Positions 18,009 through 27,315 of a stretch of DNA of 64,000 nt are shown here, piece by piece. The DNA lies in NCBI RefSeq assembly GCF_006543045.1, contig NZ_RBZW01000077.1:24011-88010 (forward strand). Reading direction: 5' to 3'. The notes beneath the pieces were generated by a model that did not search any database, had not been told where the DNA came from, and saw only the letters and a list, made by a program, of their open reading frames with translations. Position 1 is the first letter of the stretch. Every line of letters begins with the position of its first letter. The DNA comes from Salinadaptatus halalkaliphilus (GTDB lineage Archaea > Halobacteriota > Halobacteria > Halobacteriales > Natrialbaceae). The translations under genes and the position numbers were made by a program.

Positions 18009-18362
18009 TCACGCGTCGCGATGGTCTGTCTCCCGACTCTCAGCAACTTGCTCGGCGTCGGCTCCGAACTCGGCCGCGAGGAGATCGGGAACGTCGTCCG
18101 GTTGCACGTCGCTATACCACTCGTTTCGCGGCTGGATCGTTAGCGCGGTGCCGCCCTCGCTACAGAGGCCGAGACAGTCCGTCCTCGAGACGCCGATCGG
18201 CGACCAGAACGCGTTTCGGGCCCTGAGCCAGTCTTTGACGGCGTCGACGGTTGCTTCGGCGCCGACGTCGCCACAGCAGGCGTAGTCGGAATCTCGGTCG
18301 TTCGTACAGACGAAGACGTGTGCTGCGAGCCGGTCTCGTTGGGCGTCGGTGCGTCGGTTCAT
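18009..18362 (-). CDS. Thioredoxin-like [2Fe-2S] ferredoxin
   Basis: A 117-residue protein with Cys pairs typical of thioredoxin-like 2Fe-2S ferredoxins: HVFVCTNDRDSDYACCGDVG near residues 15-34 and SRTDCLGLCSEGGTAL near residues 59-74. Related domains occur in the NuoE subunit and in stand-alone ferredoxins of cobalamin or respiratory pathways. It is acidic and cytosolic. Partner reductase or acceptor is not evident; the gene lies alone between the acyl-CoA ligase and the Mrp operon. Confidence 0.8.
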   Translation of the reverse strand: MNRRTDAQRDRLAAHVFVCTNDRDSDYACCGDVGAEATVDAVKDWLRARNAFWSPIGVSRTDCLGLCSEGGTALTIQPRNEWYSDVQPDDVPDLLAAEFGADAEQVAESRETDHRDA

Positions 18363-18873
18363 ATGGTGTGGGGAGGGCTGATCGACAGATGCAACTCAGA
18401 TTTTACTACTGAAACGTTAGTTGTAATACTTGTGGTCGACGATCGATCCCCGACCGGGAGACGCTGCTCTACGGAATCTGCCGGGTGGTTCAGCGAGGAT
18501 ATCCTGCCGATATCGGACGAACGTTTCTCTTCCAATAGAAATGGCAAACGAGTGCAAAAATACGCGAACGATTGGATAGGATTTATCGATTCTCCAGCCT
18601 ATCTGGCGGATAACGAAATAGTTTTCCTATGGGTACCGCTTGACTCGACTAACGAGAATAGAGACATGAGTGGCAAACGACGGTCATCTGGCAGGGTGTC
18701 CGTGGGACGGTTTGGCCCTTCGAGGCGCTGTCGACGCAACGTTGCGACCGACAGCCGATTTCGGAGGTCCCCGCGGGCGAACTCGAGGCGGAGACGAGTG
18801 TCGGTCGCGAGTAACTCGGGCCACGCCTCGTGGCAGCCGATACTGACGACGTGCCGTCCCGGGGGTGTCCCCG
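18363..18873. other. Intergenic region upstream of the Mrp operon
   Basis: About 510 bases between divergent genes with only spurious frames. AT-rich stretches near 18390-18430 and 18540-18660 could hold the ferredoxin and Mrp promoters. The distance to ATG 18874 leaves room for a leader or regulator sites; no riboswitch or repeat was recognised. Confidence 0.4.
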
Positions 18874-19911
18874 ATGGCTGACCACGGCACCATCCTGGTT
18901 CCGATCGCACCGTCGTCGACGCTCGAGCAAACGGTCTCTCACGCGATCGGTCTCGCTCGAGAGCGAGACGGTGGCGTCCACCTCGTTCGAACCGTCTCCG
19001 GCCGGTATGCAGACGAGGAGCCGGCCGAGGTCGACAAACGGGTGCTCGAGCGAGCCGAGCGACGTGCTCGGGAGGCCGGTCCGGACGATCTATCACTGAC
19101 GACGGCGTTTCTGGGCACCGATCAATACATGGCTGCGCCCTCCGAGCATATCGAGTGTCTGCTCGAATATGCCGCTGCGAACGGGATCGGTGAGATCGTC
19201 CTCGATCCGAACTACACCATCGACGCGACGGCACCCACGCTTCAATCGCTCGAGTCGATCCTCGAGCGAACCGGCGTCGATTTCGAACAGGCACCGGTCG
19301 CAACCGATGGCTGGCAGCCCACGGGCGAGGAACTGATCCGGGCCGGTCTCATCGGCATCGTCGCGTTCGTGTTCTACGTCGGCCTCGGCGGCCCGACCTA
19401 CCCCTTCGCGCTGGCTTCCGGCGTCGTAACGGCGGTGATCGCCGCCGCCCTCCTACGAAACGTCGCCTTCGAGACGACGCCGCGTCTCGGACCGGTCGCT
19501 GGGACAGTCGCTCGAGGCCTCTACTTCGTGCCGTATCTGCTCTGGGAGATTACCAAGGCGAACGTGTTGTTCGCCTACGTCGTCTTGCATCCATCCTTGC
19601 CGATCGATCCCGGTCTCGACCGGGTCGATGCCGCCGTCGGAAGCGGGCTCTCCGTGACGGCGTTTGCAAACAGCATTACGTTGACCCCCGGCACGCTCAC
19701 CGTCGACGCCGACGGCCACCATCTGCTAGTCCACTCGCTCAACCAGAGCGCCCGCGAGGACCTTCTCGAGGGCGTCCACGAGGCGCCGGTTCGATACCTC
19801 TTCTATGGCAGCGAAGGGGCCGATCTTCCCGGACCTGGGGAACGCGGCGATTTCGAAGCGATCCTCGGGCCGGCCCTCGAGGACGAGAACGGAGGTGTGA
19901 CCGATGAGTGA
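18874..19911 (+). CDS. mrpE: Mrp antiporter subunit E fused to an N-terminal Usp domain
   Basis: The 345-residue protein has two parts. Residues about 1-140 read as a UspA-like domain: TILVPIAPSSTLEQTVSHAI, then AAANGIGEIVLDPNYTID, without a clear G-x2-G-x9-G nucleotide motif. Residues about 150-345 form MrpE: two membrane spans near 155-195, then LYFVPYLLWEITKANVLFAYV and NSITLTPGTLTVDADGHHL, both typical of MnhE. The stop overlaps the mrpF start by eight bases. The first gene of the operon, and the Usp fusion suggests stress or nucleotide sensing, which is inference. Confidence 0.9.
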   Translation: MADHGTILVPIAPSSTLEQTVSHAIGLARERDGGVHLVRTVSGRYADEEPAEVDKRVLERAERRAREAGPDDLSLTTAFLGTDQYMAAPSEHIECLLEYAAANGIGEIVLDPNYTIDATAPTLQSLESILERTGVDFEQAPVATDGWQPTGEELIRAGLIGIVAFVFYVGLGGPTYPFALASGVVTAVIAAALLRNVAFETTPRLGPVAGTVARGLYFVPYLLWEITKANVLFAYVVLHPSLPIDPGLDRVDAAVGSGLSVTAFANSITLTPGTLTVDADGHHLLVHSLNQSAREDLLEGVHEAPVRYLFYGSEGADLPGPGERGDFEAILGPALEDENGGVTDE

Positions 19912-20188
19912 GTTTCTGAGCACGGCGTTGCTCGGGGCTGCCGCGATCGTCGTCGTACTGGCCGCGATCGTTCTGTACCGCGTTATTGCCGGACCGACGA
20001 CCCACGACCGCGTCGTCGCGGTCAACGTCATTGGTACGAGCATCGTCATCGTATTGGCACTGATCGCTGCCGGTCTCGATCAGCCGGCCTATCTCGACAT
20101 CGCGATCGTCTACGCGTTGCTCAACTTCGTGTTGAGTCTCGTCGTCGGTCGGTTCACCTACGAACGTGAGGGGGTGGAGTGGCGATGA
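19904..20188 (+). CDS. mrpF: Mrp antiporter subunit F
   Basis: A 94-residue protein with three membrane spans; the motif VLYRVIAGPTTHDRVVAVN (about residues 23-41) is the MrpF/PhaF signature with conserved G-P-x2-x-D-R. It overlaps mrpE (eight bases) and mrpG (four bases). Small accessory membrane subunit of the Na+/H+ antiporter complex; full length. Confidence 0.92.
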   Translation: MSEFLSTALLGAAAIVVVLAAIVLYRVIAGPTTHDRVVAVNVIGTSIVIVLALIAAGLDQPAYLDIAIVYALLNFVLSLVVGRFTYEREGVEWR

Positions 20189-20514
20189 CGCTCATCACCG
20201 CCCTCGTGATCGCGTTTGCGGCACTCGGCGTCTTTTTCACGTTCGTCGCCGCGGTCGGGATGATCCGCCTCCCCGACATCTACTCGCGAACGCACGCGGC
20301 CACCAAGGCCGATACCCTCGGTGCCGGCTTCTCGATTCTCGCCGTTGCGCTCTACTTCGGAACGGCTGGCGAGATACTTCGGGCCGGGCTGTTGGTCGTG
20401 TTCGTTTACTACACGAATCCAACGGCAGCCCACGCCATCGCACGCGCCGCCTACAGCAGAGATATCGATGTCTGGACGACCAAAGACGACGATTCGTCGG
20501 AGGAAACAGCATGA
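20185..20514 (+). CDS. mrpG: Mrp antiporter subunit G
   Basis: A 109-residue protein with three membrane spans and the MrpG motif MIRLPDIYSRTHAATKADTL (residues 28-47). ATG 20185 overlaps the mrpF stop (ATGA); an upstream in-frame GTG at 20179 would add only two residues. The stop overlaps the next start by four bases, continuing translational coupling. Confidence 0.92.
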   Translation: MTLITALVIAFAALGVFFTFVAAVGMIRLPDIYSRTHAATKADTLGAGFSILAVALYFGTAGEILRAGLLVVFVYYTNPTAAHAIARAAYSRDIDVWTTKDDDSSEETA

Positions 20515-21095
20515 TCTGGCTCGAGTTAGGATTGATCGCGTTCGTCGTCATCGCCGCACTGTTCGTCGCGTTCGCACGAGACGTCGTGGGTGCGGTCGTC
20601 ACCTTCGCCGGGCTCACCCTAGGTATCGCCGTGATCTGGGTCCTGCTTGCCGCACCCGACGTCGCGCTGATCGAAGCCGCCGTCGGTGCCGGCGTCACCT
20701 CGGTGTTGTTCCTGATTACCATCGTCAAGACCACCGGGATGTCCGATCCCTCGGCGGAAGACGACACCGACGGTCGATTCTACGCGTTCCGGTCGCTCAA
20801 CCTACCTGCGCTGGCCGTCGTCGGCGCACTCGCCGTCCCGCTTGCGTATACGTTCCTCTCGTTGCCGCCGGTCGGCGCCGAGAACGCTCCCGCCGTGGCA
20901 GCGACGTATGCAGACGGTGCGGAGACGCCCTATGGCTACTACATCGAGGAAACCCTCGAGGAGACCGGCTTCCCGAACGCCGTCGTGGCGGTGCTGGTCG
21001 TGTATCGTGGTCTAGACACCCTGGGTGAACTCATCGTCGCCTTCGCCGCGGCGGTGAGCATCCTCGTCGTACTCCAGCGGGAGGATATCCTATGA
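20511..21095 (+). CDS. Mrp/Mbh-type subunit with DUF4040 domain
   Basis: A 194-residue membrane protein with about five spans. The N-terminal half (FVVIAALFVAFARDVVGAVV, then LAAPDVALIEAAVGAG) matches the DUF4040/MbhD core that in bacteria is fused to the end of MrpA. The C-terminal half has spans at about 100-120 and 170-190 and resembles MbhE. In this operon the domain is separate, as is common in haloarchaeal Mrp clusters. It overlaps its neighbours by four bases each. Confidence 0.85.
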   Translation: MIWLELGLIAFVVIAALFVAFARDVVGAVVTFAGLTLGIAVIWVLLAAPDVALIEAAVGAGVTSVLFLITIVKTTGMSDPSAEDDTDGRFYAFRSLNLPALAVVGALAVPLAYTFLSLPPVGAENAPAVAATYADGAETPYGYYIEETLEETGFPNAVVAVLVVYRGLDTLGELIVAFAAAVSILVVLQREDIL

Positions 21096-21772
21096 TCGGG
21101 GACCGAACCGACGACCGGGCCGACCTCGTGGCCGACGGTGGTTCGGATACCGACGCTGCCGATGGTCGATCGGACACGAATGCTGCCGGCGCTGACGCGA
21201 ATCCTGACGCCGATACGGAGGAGATCCACGGCTACGAGGCAGACGAACGGTCGCCGGCGGAACCGGCCTCCGGGTCGGGCGACGTGGCCGAAGACGCGAC
21301 TCCTACCGGCCCGGAACGCGGGGACGGCGATCTCGAGACGACGGCCAATGTCGTCGAGAGCCCGGTCGTCAAAACCGCCGCGCGGACGATTACGCCGCTG
21401 GTCGTCGCATTCGGGATCTACCTGACGCTGTTCGGGACGAGTCTGCCAGGTGGCGCGTTCCAGGGCGGCGTCGTCATGGCCACCTCGATCGTGTTGATCG
21501 CGATGGCCTTTGGCTTCGGACCGACCCAGGAGTGGCTCGACGAACGGGCACTCGCTGGGCTGTTCATACTGGGCTGTGCCATCTTCGGCGGCGTCGCCTT
21601 CGGCGCGATCGTCTACGGCGGGGACATCCTCGAGCTGTTCGTCTTCCCGCTGTCGGTCGAGAACATGGTCAAGCTCGTCGAGGTCGCCATCGCCGCGCTC
21701 GTCACCGGCGTGATCATCGGCCTCATCGTCTGGCTCGCGGACGGATTCGAAGACGGCGGTGATTCCATATGA
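21092..21772 (+). CDS. mrpB: Mrp antiporter subunit B with acidic N-terminal extension
   Basis: A 226-residue protein. Residues about 95-226 form MnhB: AARTITPLVVAFGIYLTLFG, then LPGGAFQGGVVMATSIVL and four spans. Residues 1-90 are a disordered Asp/Ala/Glu-rich extension, absent from bacterial MrpB. The start at 21092 overlaps the previous stop, so the extension appears to be translated unless an internal start is used. Tightly coupled with mrpC (four-base overlap). Confidence 0.9.
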   Translation: MIGDRTDDRADLVADGGSDTDAADGRSDTNAAGADANPDADTEEIHGYEADERSPAEPASGSGDVAEDATPTGPERGDGDLETTANVVESPVVKTAARTITPLVVAFGIYLTLFGTSLPGGAFQGGVVMATSIVLIAMAFGFGPTQEWLDERALAGLFILGCAIFGGVAFGAIVYGGDILELFVFPLSVENMVKLVEVAIAALVTGVIIGLIVWLADGFEDGGDSI

Positions 21773-22155
21773 TCGAAGCCTACCACTACTACTTCACCTC
21801 GTTCGCGCTCTTCCTGATCGGACTGTACATGATGATCGACAACCCGAACCTCATCAAGAAGATCATCGGGCTCAACTTCGCCCAGATCGCAGTCTACCTG
21901 ATGCTCGTGACCATCGGCTACGTCGACGGTGCCACGGCGCCGATCATCGGCTTCGAGGAACCCCACGCGAATCCGCTGGTCCACGTGCTCGTCCTGACCG
22001 CGATTGTCGTCGGCGTGGCGCTGACGGCACTCGCACTGGCGCTCGTTATCCGGCTCTACGCCGAGTTCGGGACTCTCGATACCCGCGAGATAGAAGCCGC
22101 CATCGCCGCCGACGACACCACGTCGGCGAATTCGGGAGGTGGCGACGATGACTGA
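21769..22155 (+). CDS. mrpC: Mrp antiporter subunit C (NuoK-like)
   Basis: A 128-residue protein with three spans and a NuoK-like pattern: LIGLYMMIDNPNLIKKIIG, then AQIAVYLMLVTIGY, and LVHVLVLTAIVVGVALTALA (PLVH... region, residues about 65-90). A short acidic/serine tail follows. It overlaps the next gene by eight bases. Function: NuoK-type membrane subunit of the cation/proton antiporter. Confidence 0.92.
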   Translation: MIEAYHYYFTSFALFLIGLYMMIDNPNLIKKIIGLNFAQIAVYLMLVTIGYVDGATAPIIGFEEPHANPLVHVLVLTAIVVGVALTALALALVIRLYAEFGTLDTREIEAAIAADDTTSANSGGGDDD

Positions 22156-23839
22156 GGCCGTCCTCGCGAACGTGACGACCGACGTCGCCTCAATTCGACC
22201 GGGTGCCGTCCTGCTGGTCTCGTTGGTCGCCGTCGCGCTGATCTTCCTCTCGAAGAACCGGCCGAACGTCCGCGAGGCGTGGTCGCTGCTTGCGGCCCTG
22301 GCCATGTTCGGCATCGTCGCCAGCATGGTCCCCGACGTCCTCGAGGGCACCGTCCACGTCACCAACCTCGGGACGTTCGTCGACGGCATCGACCTCGAGT
22401 TGCGTGCCGACGGACTCGGCATGCTGTTTGCGCTCGTCTCGAGTGGCCTCTACGTGGTGACAGCGCTGTACTCCATCGGCTACATGCGCGGCCACCATGA
22501 GCCGTTCCAGACGCGGTTTTTCGCGATGCTGTGTGCCAGCGTCGGCGCGGCGCTGGGCGTCGCCTTCGCCGCGAATATCTTCGTGTTGCTCGTCTTCTAC
22601 GAGATCCTGACGCTTGCGACCTACCCGTTGGTCGCTCACGACGAATCCGCCGAGGCACGCACGTCGGGGTACAAGTACCTCGCGTACGCGCTCTCGGGCG
22701 GGCTCGCCGTCTTCGGCGGCATGGTCGCCGTCTTTTGGATTACCGACCCAAGTACGATCTCGTTCACTCGAGGCGGGATCGAGGGACTCGCCGCGGTCGC
22801 GGCAGCCGATCCGTGGTACGCCCGCGGGGCCTTCGCACTGCTGGCGGGCGGGTTCGCCGTGAAAGCCGGCGTCATGCCGGTCCACGCCTGGCTGCCGAGT
22901 GCGATGGTCGCGCCGACGCCGGTCTCGGGACTGCTCCACGCGGTCGCGGTCGTCAAAGCCGGCGCGTTCGGCGTCGCCCGAACCGTCATCGATGTCTTCG
23001 GCCCGGAAGTCGTCTACGAGATCGGGATGGGCGTTCCGCTCGCGATTCTGGCAGGGGCGACGATCATCATCGCGAGTCTGTTCGCCCTGCGCCAGGACAA
23101 CCTCAAGGCCAGGCTCGCCTACTCGACGATCGCCCAGCTGTCCTACATCGTCCTCGGGCTCTCGCTGCTGTATCCCGCAGCGCTGATGGGCGGGTTACTC
23201 CACATCCCCGCACACGCGTTCGCGAAGCTGACCCTGTTCCTCTGTGCCGGGGCGTTGTACGTCCAGCTCGATCTCAAGTACATCAGCGAGATGCCCGGCG
23301 TCGCAAAGCGGATGCCGATCACGATGTCGGCGTTTACGCTCGCGAGCTTCAGCATGGCCGGCATCCCCATCCTCGCCGGCTTCGTCAGCAAGTGGCACAT
23401 CCTGCTCGGTGGCGCCGAAGCAGGTAATCTCCTCGTCATCGCCGTGCTCGTTACCTCCGGCGCGTTGAACGTCGCGTACTTCTGGCCGATCATCTATACA
23501 GCCTTCTTCGAGACCGCCAGCGACCACGGCGGCAAACCCGTCCTCGAGAACCCCTTCGGCGGCGCGCCGGAGAAGTCCCAGGAGTATCGCGCCGACGGTG
23601 GCGACGACGTTCACGGGGACGACCACGACGACCACGGTCACGGCCACGTCGACCTCCCGCCGAGTGACGGCTGGACTCGATCCGAGGGCTGGCTGGACGA
23701 AACGACGCTCCTGATGCTCGTTCCACTGATGACAACAGCAACACTCGTCGTCCTGTTCGGAACCGTTCCCGATCACATCGTCTTCTTCGAGTTGATCGAG
23801 GGCATCGTCGAAGCTGCCTGGGAGGTGAGCCCCGAATGA
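22148..23839 (+). CDS. mrpD: Mrp antiporter ND2/4/5-like subunit (first of three)
   Basis: A 563-residue protein with about 14 spans. The TM5 Glu is in FYEILTLATYPLVAHDE; the TM7 Lys is in GGFAVKAGVMPVHAWLPSA, both key residues for proton translocation in NuoL/M/N and MrpA/D. A His/Asp-rich loop (HGDDHDDHGHGHVDLPPSD, near residues 490-510) interrupts the last segments. ATG 22148 was chosen over GTG 22139. It overlaps the following gene by four bases. Confidence 0.9.
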   Translation: MTEAVLANVTTDVASIRPGAVLLVSLVAVALIFLSKNRPNVREAWSLLAALAMFGIVASMVPDVLEGTVHVTNLGTFVDGIDLELRADGLGMLFALVSSGLYVVTALYSIGYMRGHHEPFQTRFFAMLCASVGAALGVAFAANIFVLLVFYEILTLATYPLVAHDESAEARTSGYKYLAYALSGGLAVFGGMVAVFWITDPSTISFTRGGIEGLAAVAAADPWYARGAFALLAGGFAVKAGVMPVHAWLPSAMVAPTPVSGLLHAVAVVKAGAFGVARTVIDVFGPEVVYEIGMGVPLAILAGATIIIASLFALRQDNLKARLAYSTIAQLSYIVLGLSLLYPAALMGGLLHIPAHAFAKLTLFLCAGALYVQLDLKYISEMPGVAKRMPITMSAFTLASFSMAGIPILAGFVSKWHILLGGAEAGNLLVIAVLVTSGALNVAYFWPIIYTAFFETASDHGGKPVLENPFGGAPEKSQEYRADGGDDVHGDDHDDHGHGHVDLPPSDGWTRSEGWLDETTLLMLVPLMTTATLVVLFGTVPDHIVFFELIEGIVEAAWEVSPE

Positions 23840-25638
23840 ACGAACTGCTCGCATTCCCGCCTGCGCTGATCGTCGCCATCGCCCTCGTCCTCGTCCCGCT
23901 GCTCTCGAGGCGGTTGGCACACGGCCTCGCGACGCTGTCGCTCGCTGCGGTCGTCGCCTGGGCGCTGCTGGTTCCCGACGGCACCGGCCCGACGACGACG
24001 TTCATGGGCTTCGAGATCATCGTCCTCGAGGTCGATCAGTTCACGCGCCTGATGGCGATCATCTTCGGCGGGTTCGGGGCCTTCGCGGTCGCCTACGCCT
24101 ACTTCGCCGAGACGAGTAATCGCCACCTCATGTGGGGGCTTGGCTACGTCACCGCCTCGCTGTGGACGGTCATGGTCGGCGACTGGCTCGGCCTGATCGT
24201 CGGCTGGGAGGCGATGGCCATCGCCAGCACGATCTTCGTCTGGCTCTCTGGCGGTCGCTCGATCCGGACGGGGTACCGATACGCCCTCGTCCACGCTATC
24301 GGGGGCAGCATCTTGCTATCAGCGATCGTCCTCTACCTCTTTGCTGTCGGTCCCGATCCGACCGCCTTGCACTTCGACGGCACTGGGATCGGCGGCCTCG
24401 AGGTCGCGGTCGCCGGCGTCACGGTCTCGGTGCCGGCGTTACTCGCTGGCGTCGGGATCGGGATCAACGCGGCGATCATCGGCTTTCACACCTGGCTGCC
24501 CGACACCTATCCGAGTCCACACGTCGCCACGTCGGTGTTTTTGGCCTGTTACACGACCAAGACGGCCGTCTACGCGTTCTATCGCGCGTTCCCTGACGAC
24601 GGCAACCTCTATCTGGCGTACATGGGCGCCGCGATGGCGATCTACGGTGCAGCCTTCGCACTGGCCCAGAAGGACATGCGCCGGCTGCTGTCCTATCACA
24701 TTCAGGGGCAGGTCGGATTCATGCTCGTCGGTATCGGGGTCGGCACCGAACTCGCCGTCGCCGGCGCCTTCGCCCACCTGTTCAACCACATCCTCTACAA
24801 GGGCCTGCTGTTCATGGCCGCGGGGATCATCATCATCAAAATCGGCAAGGAGAGCCTCGACACGTTCGGCGCGATCGGCACCACGGCTCCTATCGCCCTT
24901 GGTGCCTTCCTCGTCGGTGCACTGTCGATTTCCGGCGTCCCCGGATTCAACGGCTTCATCAGCAAGGGGATGCTGACCGATGCCGTCATCCACGAGAATC
25001 TCGTGACTCTCGAGTGGATGTTCTACCTCGGCAGCATCGGCACCTTCGCCTCGTTCATGAAGTTCGGCTACTACGCCTTCCTCGACGGCGACTCGATCGA
25101 GATGCCCGACGCCGACTGGGGGCACGCCATCGTCACCGGAGGCGTCGCCGCCACCTGTATCGGGTTCGGGCTCTACTATCCCGCGCTGTACGCGATCATC
25201 CCGTTCGGCGATATCTGGGGTGCAGAGCCGTACTCGCTCTACCAGTATACGAAAGTCGCCGCCCTCGCAACCGGCGGGCTGCTCGTCTTCGTCGTCTCGA
25301 AACCCCTGCTGTCGACCTTCCACGGCGGTATCGACGTCGACCGGGGACACAACCCCCTCGCGTTCTACGGGACGAAAGGCCTCTCGGGCGGACTCGGTGG
25401 GCTCTACAACGGTGTCAACGACATTGTCGTCTCGACCGGCTGGGCGTTGGTCCGGACGGCCCACGATCCGGAGCCGGCGATCCGATCGGCCATCCCGACG
25501 GGGTGGCAGGACCGATACGAGACACGCGTCGAGCGCACGCCCGGCAAGACCGGCGGAAAACTCGGTATCGGGCTGACGATCTACGTCGCGACCGGCGTAC
25601 TCATGCTCGCGCTCGGATTCGCACTCTTCATCAACTAA
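23836..25638 (+). CDS. Mrp antiporter ND2/4/5-like subunit (second of three), TM7 Lys replaced
   Basis: A 600-residue protein with about 15 spans. The TM5 Glu is present in LIVGWEAMAIASTIFVW, and a Lys follows later in YTTKTAVYAFYR. At the TM7 position, where siblings have K (VKAGVMP; IKIALFP), this one reads GIGINAAIIGFHTWLPDTYP, with Asn at the expected Lys. It is longer than the MrpD class but shorter than full MrpA. It overlaps the previous subunit by four bases. The missing Lys suggests altered proton pathway; the name mrpA would be a guess. Confidence 0.88.
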   Translation: MNELLAFPPALIVAIALVLVPLLSRRLAHGLATLSLAAVVAWALLVPDGTGPTTTFMGFEIIVLEVDQFTRLMAIIFGGFGAFAVAYAYFAETSNRHLMWGLGYVTASLWTVMVGDWLGLIVGWEAMAIASTIFVWLSGGRSIRTGYRYALVHAIGGSILLSAIVLYLFAVGPDPTALHFDGTGIGGLEVAVAGVTVSVPALLAGVGIGINAAIIGFHTWLPDTYPSPHVATSVFLACYTTKTAVYAFYRAFPDDGNLYLAYMGAAMAIYGAAFALAQKDMRRLLSYHIQGQVGFMLVGIGVGTELAVAGAFAHLFNHILYKGLLFMAAGIIIIKIGKESLDTFGAIGTTAPIALGAFLVGALSISGVPGFNGFISKGMLTDAVIHENLVTLEWMFYLGSIGTFASFMKFGYYAFLDGDSIEMPDADWGHAIVTGGVAATCIGFGLYYPALYAIIPFGDIWGAEPYSLYQYTKVAALATGGLLVFVVSKPLLSTFHGGIDVDRGHNPLAFYGTKGLSGGLGGLYNGVNDIVVSTGWALVRTAHDPEPAIRSAIPTGWQDRYETRVERTPGKTGGKLGIGLTIYVATGVLMLALGFALFIN

Positions 25639-25640
25639 CA

Positions 25641-25736
25641 ATGACGACGAACACTCTCACGACGACAGAGACGGACCGACGCAGCGAGGACGAACGCCAC
25701 GTCGTCGCCAGAACTGGCTCTACGGGGGTGCGATAA
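25641..25736 (+). CDS. Possible 31-residue small protein inside the Mrp operon
   Basis: An ATG two bases after the previous stop opens a short Thr- and Arg-rich frame (MTTNTLTTTETDRRSEDE...) ending two bases before the next start. Its position fits exactly between two operon genes and leaves no other explanation for the 100-base gap, but there is no recognised family and the composition is low-complexity. Treat as a candidate only. Confidence 0.3.
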   Translation: MTTNTLTTTETDRRSEDERHVVARTGSTGVR

Positions 25737-25738
25737 CG

Positions 25739-27208
25739 ATGGAACACCTCGAGTGGCTCGTCGCTGCCGTCGTCCTCTTGCCGCTGTTGACGGCAGCAGT
25801 ACCCGTCGCCGCGAGCCTTCGCTGGAAGCAGGTCGGCTGGGGCTTCGCTGCGACGATCCTCTCGGCGACGTTCGCCCTCGCGGTGGCGGTCACGTGGGTC
25901 ATCTACGAAAACGGAGCCATTCGATACGCACTCGCCGGCGTGGAGGTCCCGTTCGGTATCGAGCTCTACGCAGACGAGTTCTCGATGCTCGTCGTGATCC
26001 TCACGCTTCTCATCTGTCTCGGGGTCCTCGTCTACACTCGGATCGGCGGTCCGCGCGGCAACAGCTTCTACGCCGGCTTCCTGCTGTTGACCGGTGGGAT
26101 GCTCGGCGTCGTGCTGACGGGCGACATCTTCAACCTCTACGTCTTCCTCGAGATCATGGCGATTTCGTCGTACGCCCTAGTCTCGTCCTCAAAGTACCGG
26201 TGGTCGACCTACGCCGCGTTCAAGTACCTGCTGGTCGGTACTGTCGGCGCGTCGTTCTACCTGCTCGGGGTCGCACTCGTGCTCGCAGCGACGGGGACGC
26301 TGACCATGCAGGAACTGCCGCCGCTGATCGCCGATGCGGGCTACACCGATCCGGTCGTCGTCACGGCGTTCGTCCTAATGGGTGTCGGGCTGGCCATCAA
26401 GATCGCGCTGTTTCCGGTCCATACCTGGCTGGCAGACGCCCACGCCTCCGCACCCGACGGCATCAGTGCCGTCATCTCCGCGCTGATGCCCGCTGTCGCG
26501 GTCTACGCGCTCGCTCGGGTCATCTTCACCGTCTTCACGCCCGAATTCCTCGATGCCAACCCGACGATTTCGCAGTTGCTACTCGTCGGGGCACTCTTGA
26601 GCCTCTTTGCGGGCAGTTTCTTCGCTCTCCTCCAGGACCACATCAAGCTCGTGTTGGCGTACTCGACAGTTTCGCAGTTCGGGATCATCCTCACCGGGAT
26701 CGCCGTCGCGAACGATACTGCACTCTTTGGCTCGATGCTCCAGATCTTCGGCCACGGCGTCGTCAAGGCCTCGCTGTTCATCCTGGCGGGGATGTTCGCC
26801 CTTCGCTTCGGTGGCATCCGAACCGTCGACGAGTACGCCGGCCTCGCAAAGCGCGCGCCGGTGATGGCGGGCGCCTTCGCCGTGCTCGGTATCTCCATGA
26901 TCGGACTCCCCCCGACGGTCGGTTTCGTCGGGAAGTGGTACATCGCGCTGGGTGCCTTCCAAGAAGGCCTGTGGCTCGTCTCGGCGCTTGTCTTGGGGAG
27001 CACGTTGCTCTCTGCGGGCTACATTCTGCCGTTTATCAACCGGATCTACTTCCACCCATTCGAGGGCGAGGACGTCGATCCGGCCTCCATCACCTACGGT
27101 ATGCTGATCGCGATCATCATCGGTGCGACGCTCGGGCTGACGCTCGGATTCGTCTCCGCAGACATTCACGCGCTCCTCGAGAGCGCCGTCAGCGAACTGG
27201 GCGTCTGA
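25739..27208 (+). CDS. mrpD: Mrp antiporter ND2/4/5-like subunit D (third of three)
   Basis: A 489-residue, 14-span protein of MrpD length. The TM5 Glu is in FLEIMAISSYALVSSSKY and the TM7 Lys in GVGLAIKIALFPVHTWLAD, with a His-containing loop typical of the family. It is the last gene of the operon. The stop TGA is followed by TACGATCCGTTGT, faintly like the mini-element ends elsewhere in the window. Full length. Confidence 0.9.
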   Translation: MEHLEWLVAAVVLLPLLTAAVPVAASLRWKQVGWGFAATILSATFALAVAVTWVIYENGAIRYALAGVEVPFGIELYADEFSMLVVILTLLICLGVLVYTRIGGPRGNSFYAGFLLLTGGMLGVVLTGDIFNLYVFLEIMAISSYALVSSSKYRWSTYAAFKYLLVGTVGASFYLLGVALVLAATGTLTMQELPPLIADAGYTDPVVVTAFVLMGVGLAIKIALFPVHTWLADAHASAPDGISAVISALMPAVAVYALARVIFTVFTPEFLDANPTISQLLLVGALLSLFAGSFFALLQDHIKLVLAYSTVSQFGIILTGIAVANDTALFGSMLQIFGHGVVKASLFILAGMFALRFGGIRTVDEYAGLAKRAPVMAGAFAVLGISMIGLPPTVGFVGKWYIALGAFQEGLWLVSALVLGSTLLSAGYILPFINRIYFHPFEGEDVDPASITYGMLIAIIIGATLGLTLGFVSADIHALLESAVSELGV

Positions 27209-27315
27209 TACGATCCGTTGTCCCGATTCACCGATACAACCTTCAGGAGTCGTGGTTGTACCGACAACGAGTTCCGCCACTCCACACCAACTGACGGTTC
27301 GAATCGATCTCGCCC

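Noticed and set aside
18318..18881. A 187-codon plus-strand frame in the gap before the Mrp operon
   Set aside because: Its composition is unlike haloarchaeal protein (basic, not acidic), and it overlaps real genes at both ends.
27206..27300. mrpD stop TGA followed by TACGATCCGTTGT resembling an element end
   Set aside because: The right half pairs too weakly and there is no matching border trinucleotide, so it was not listed as a copy.
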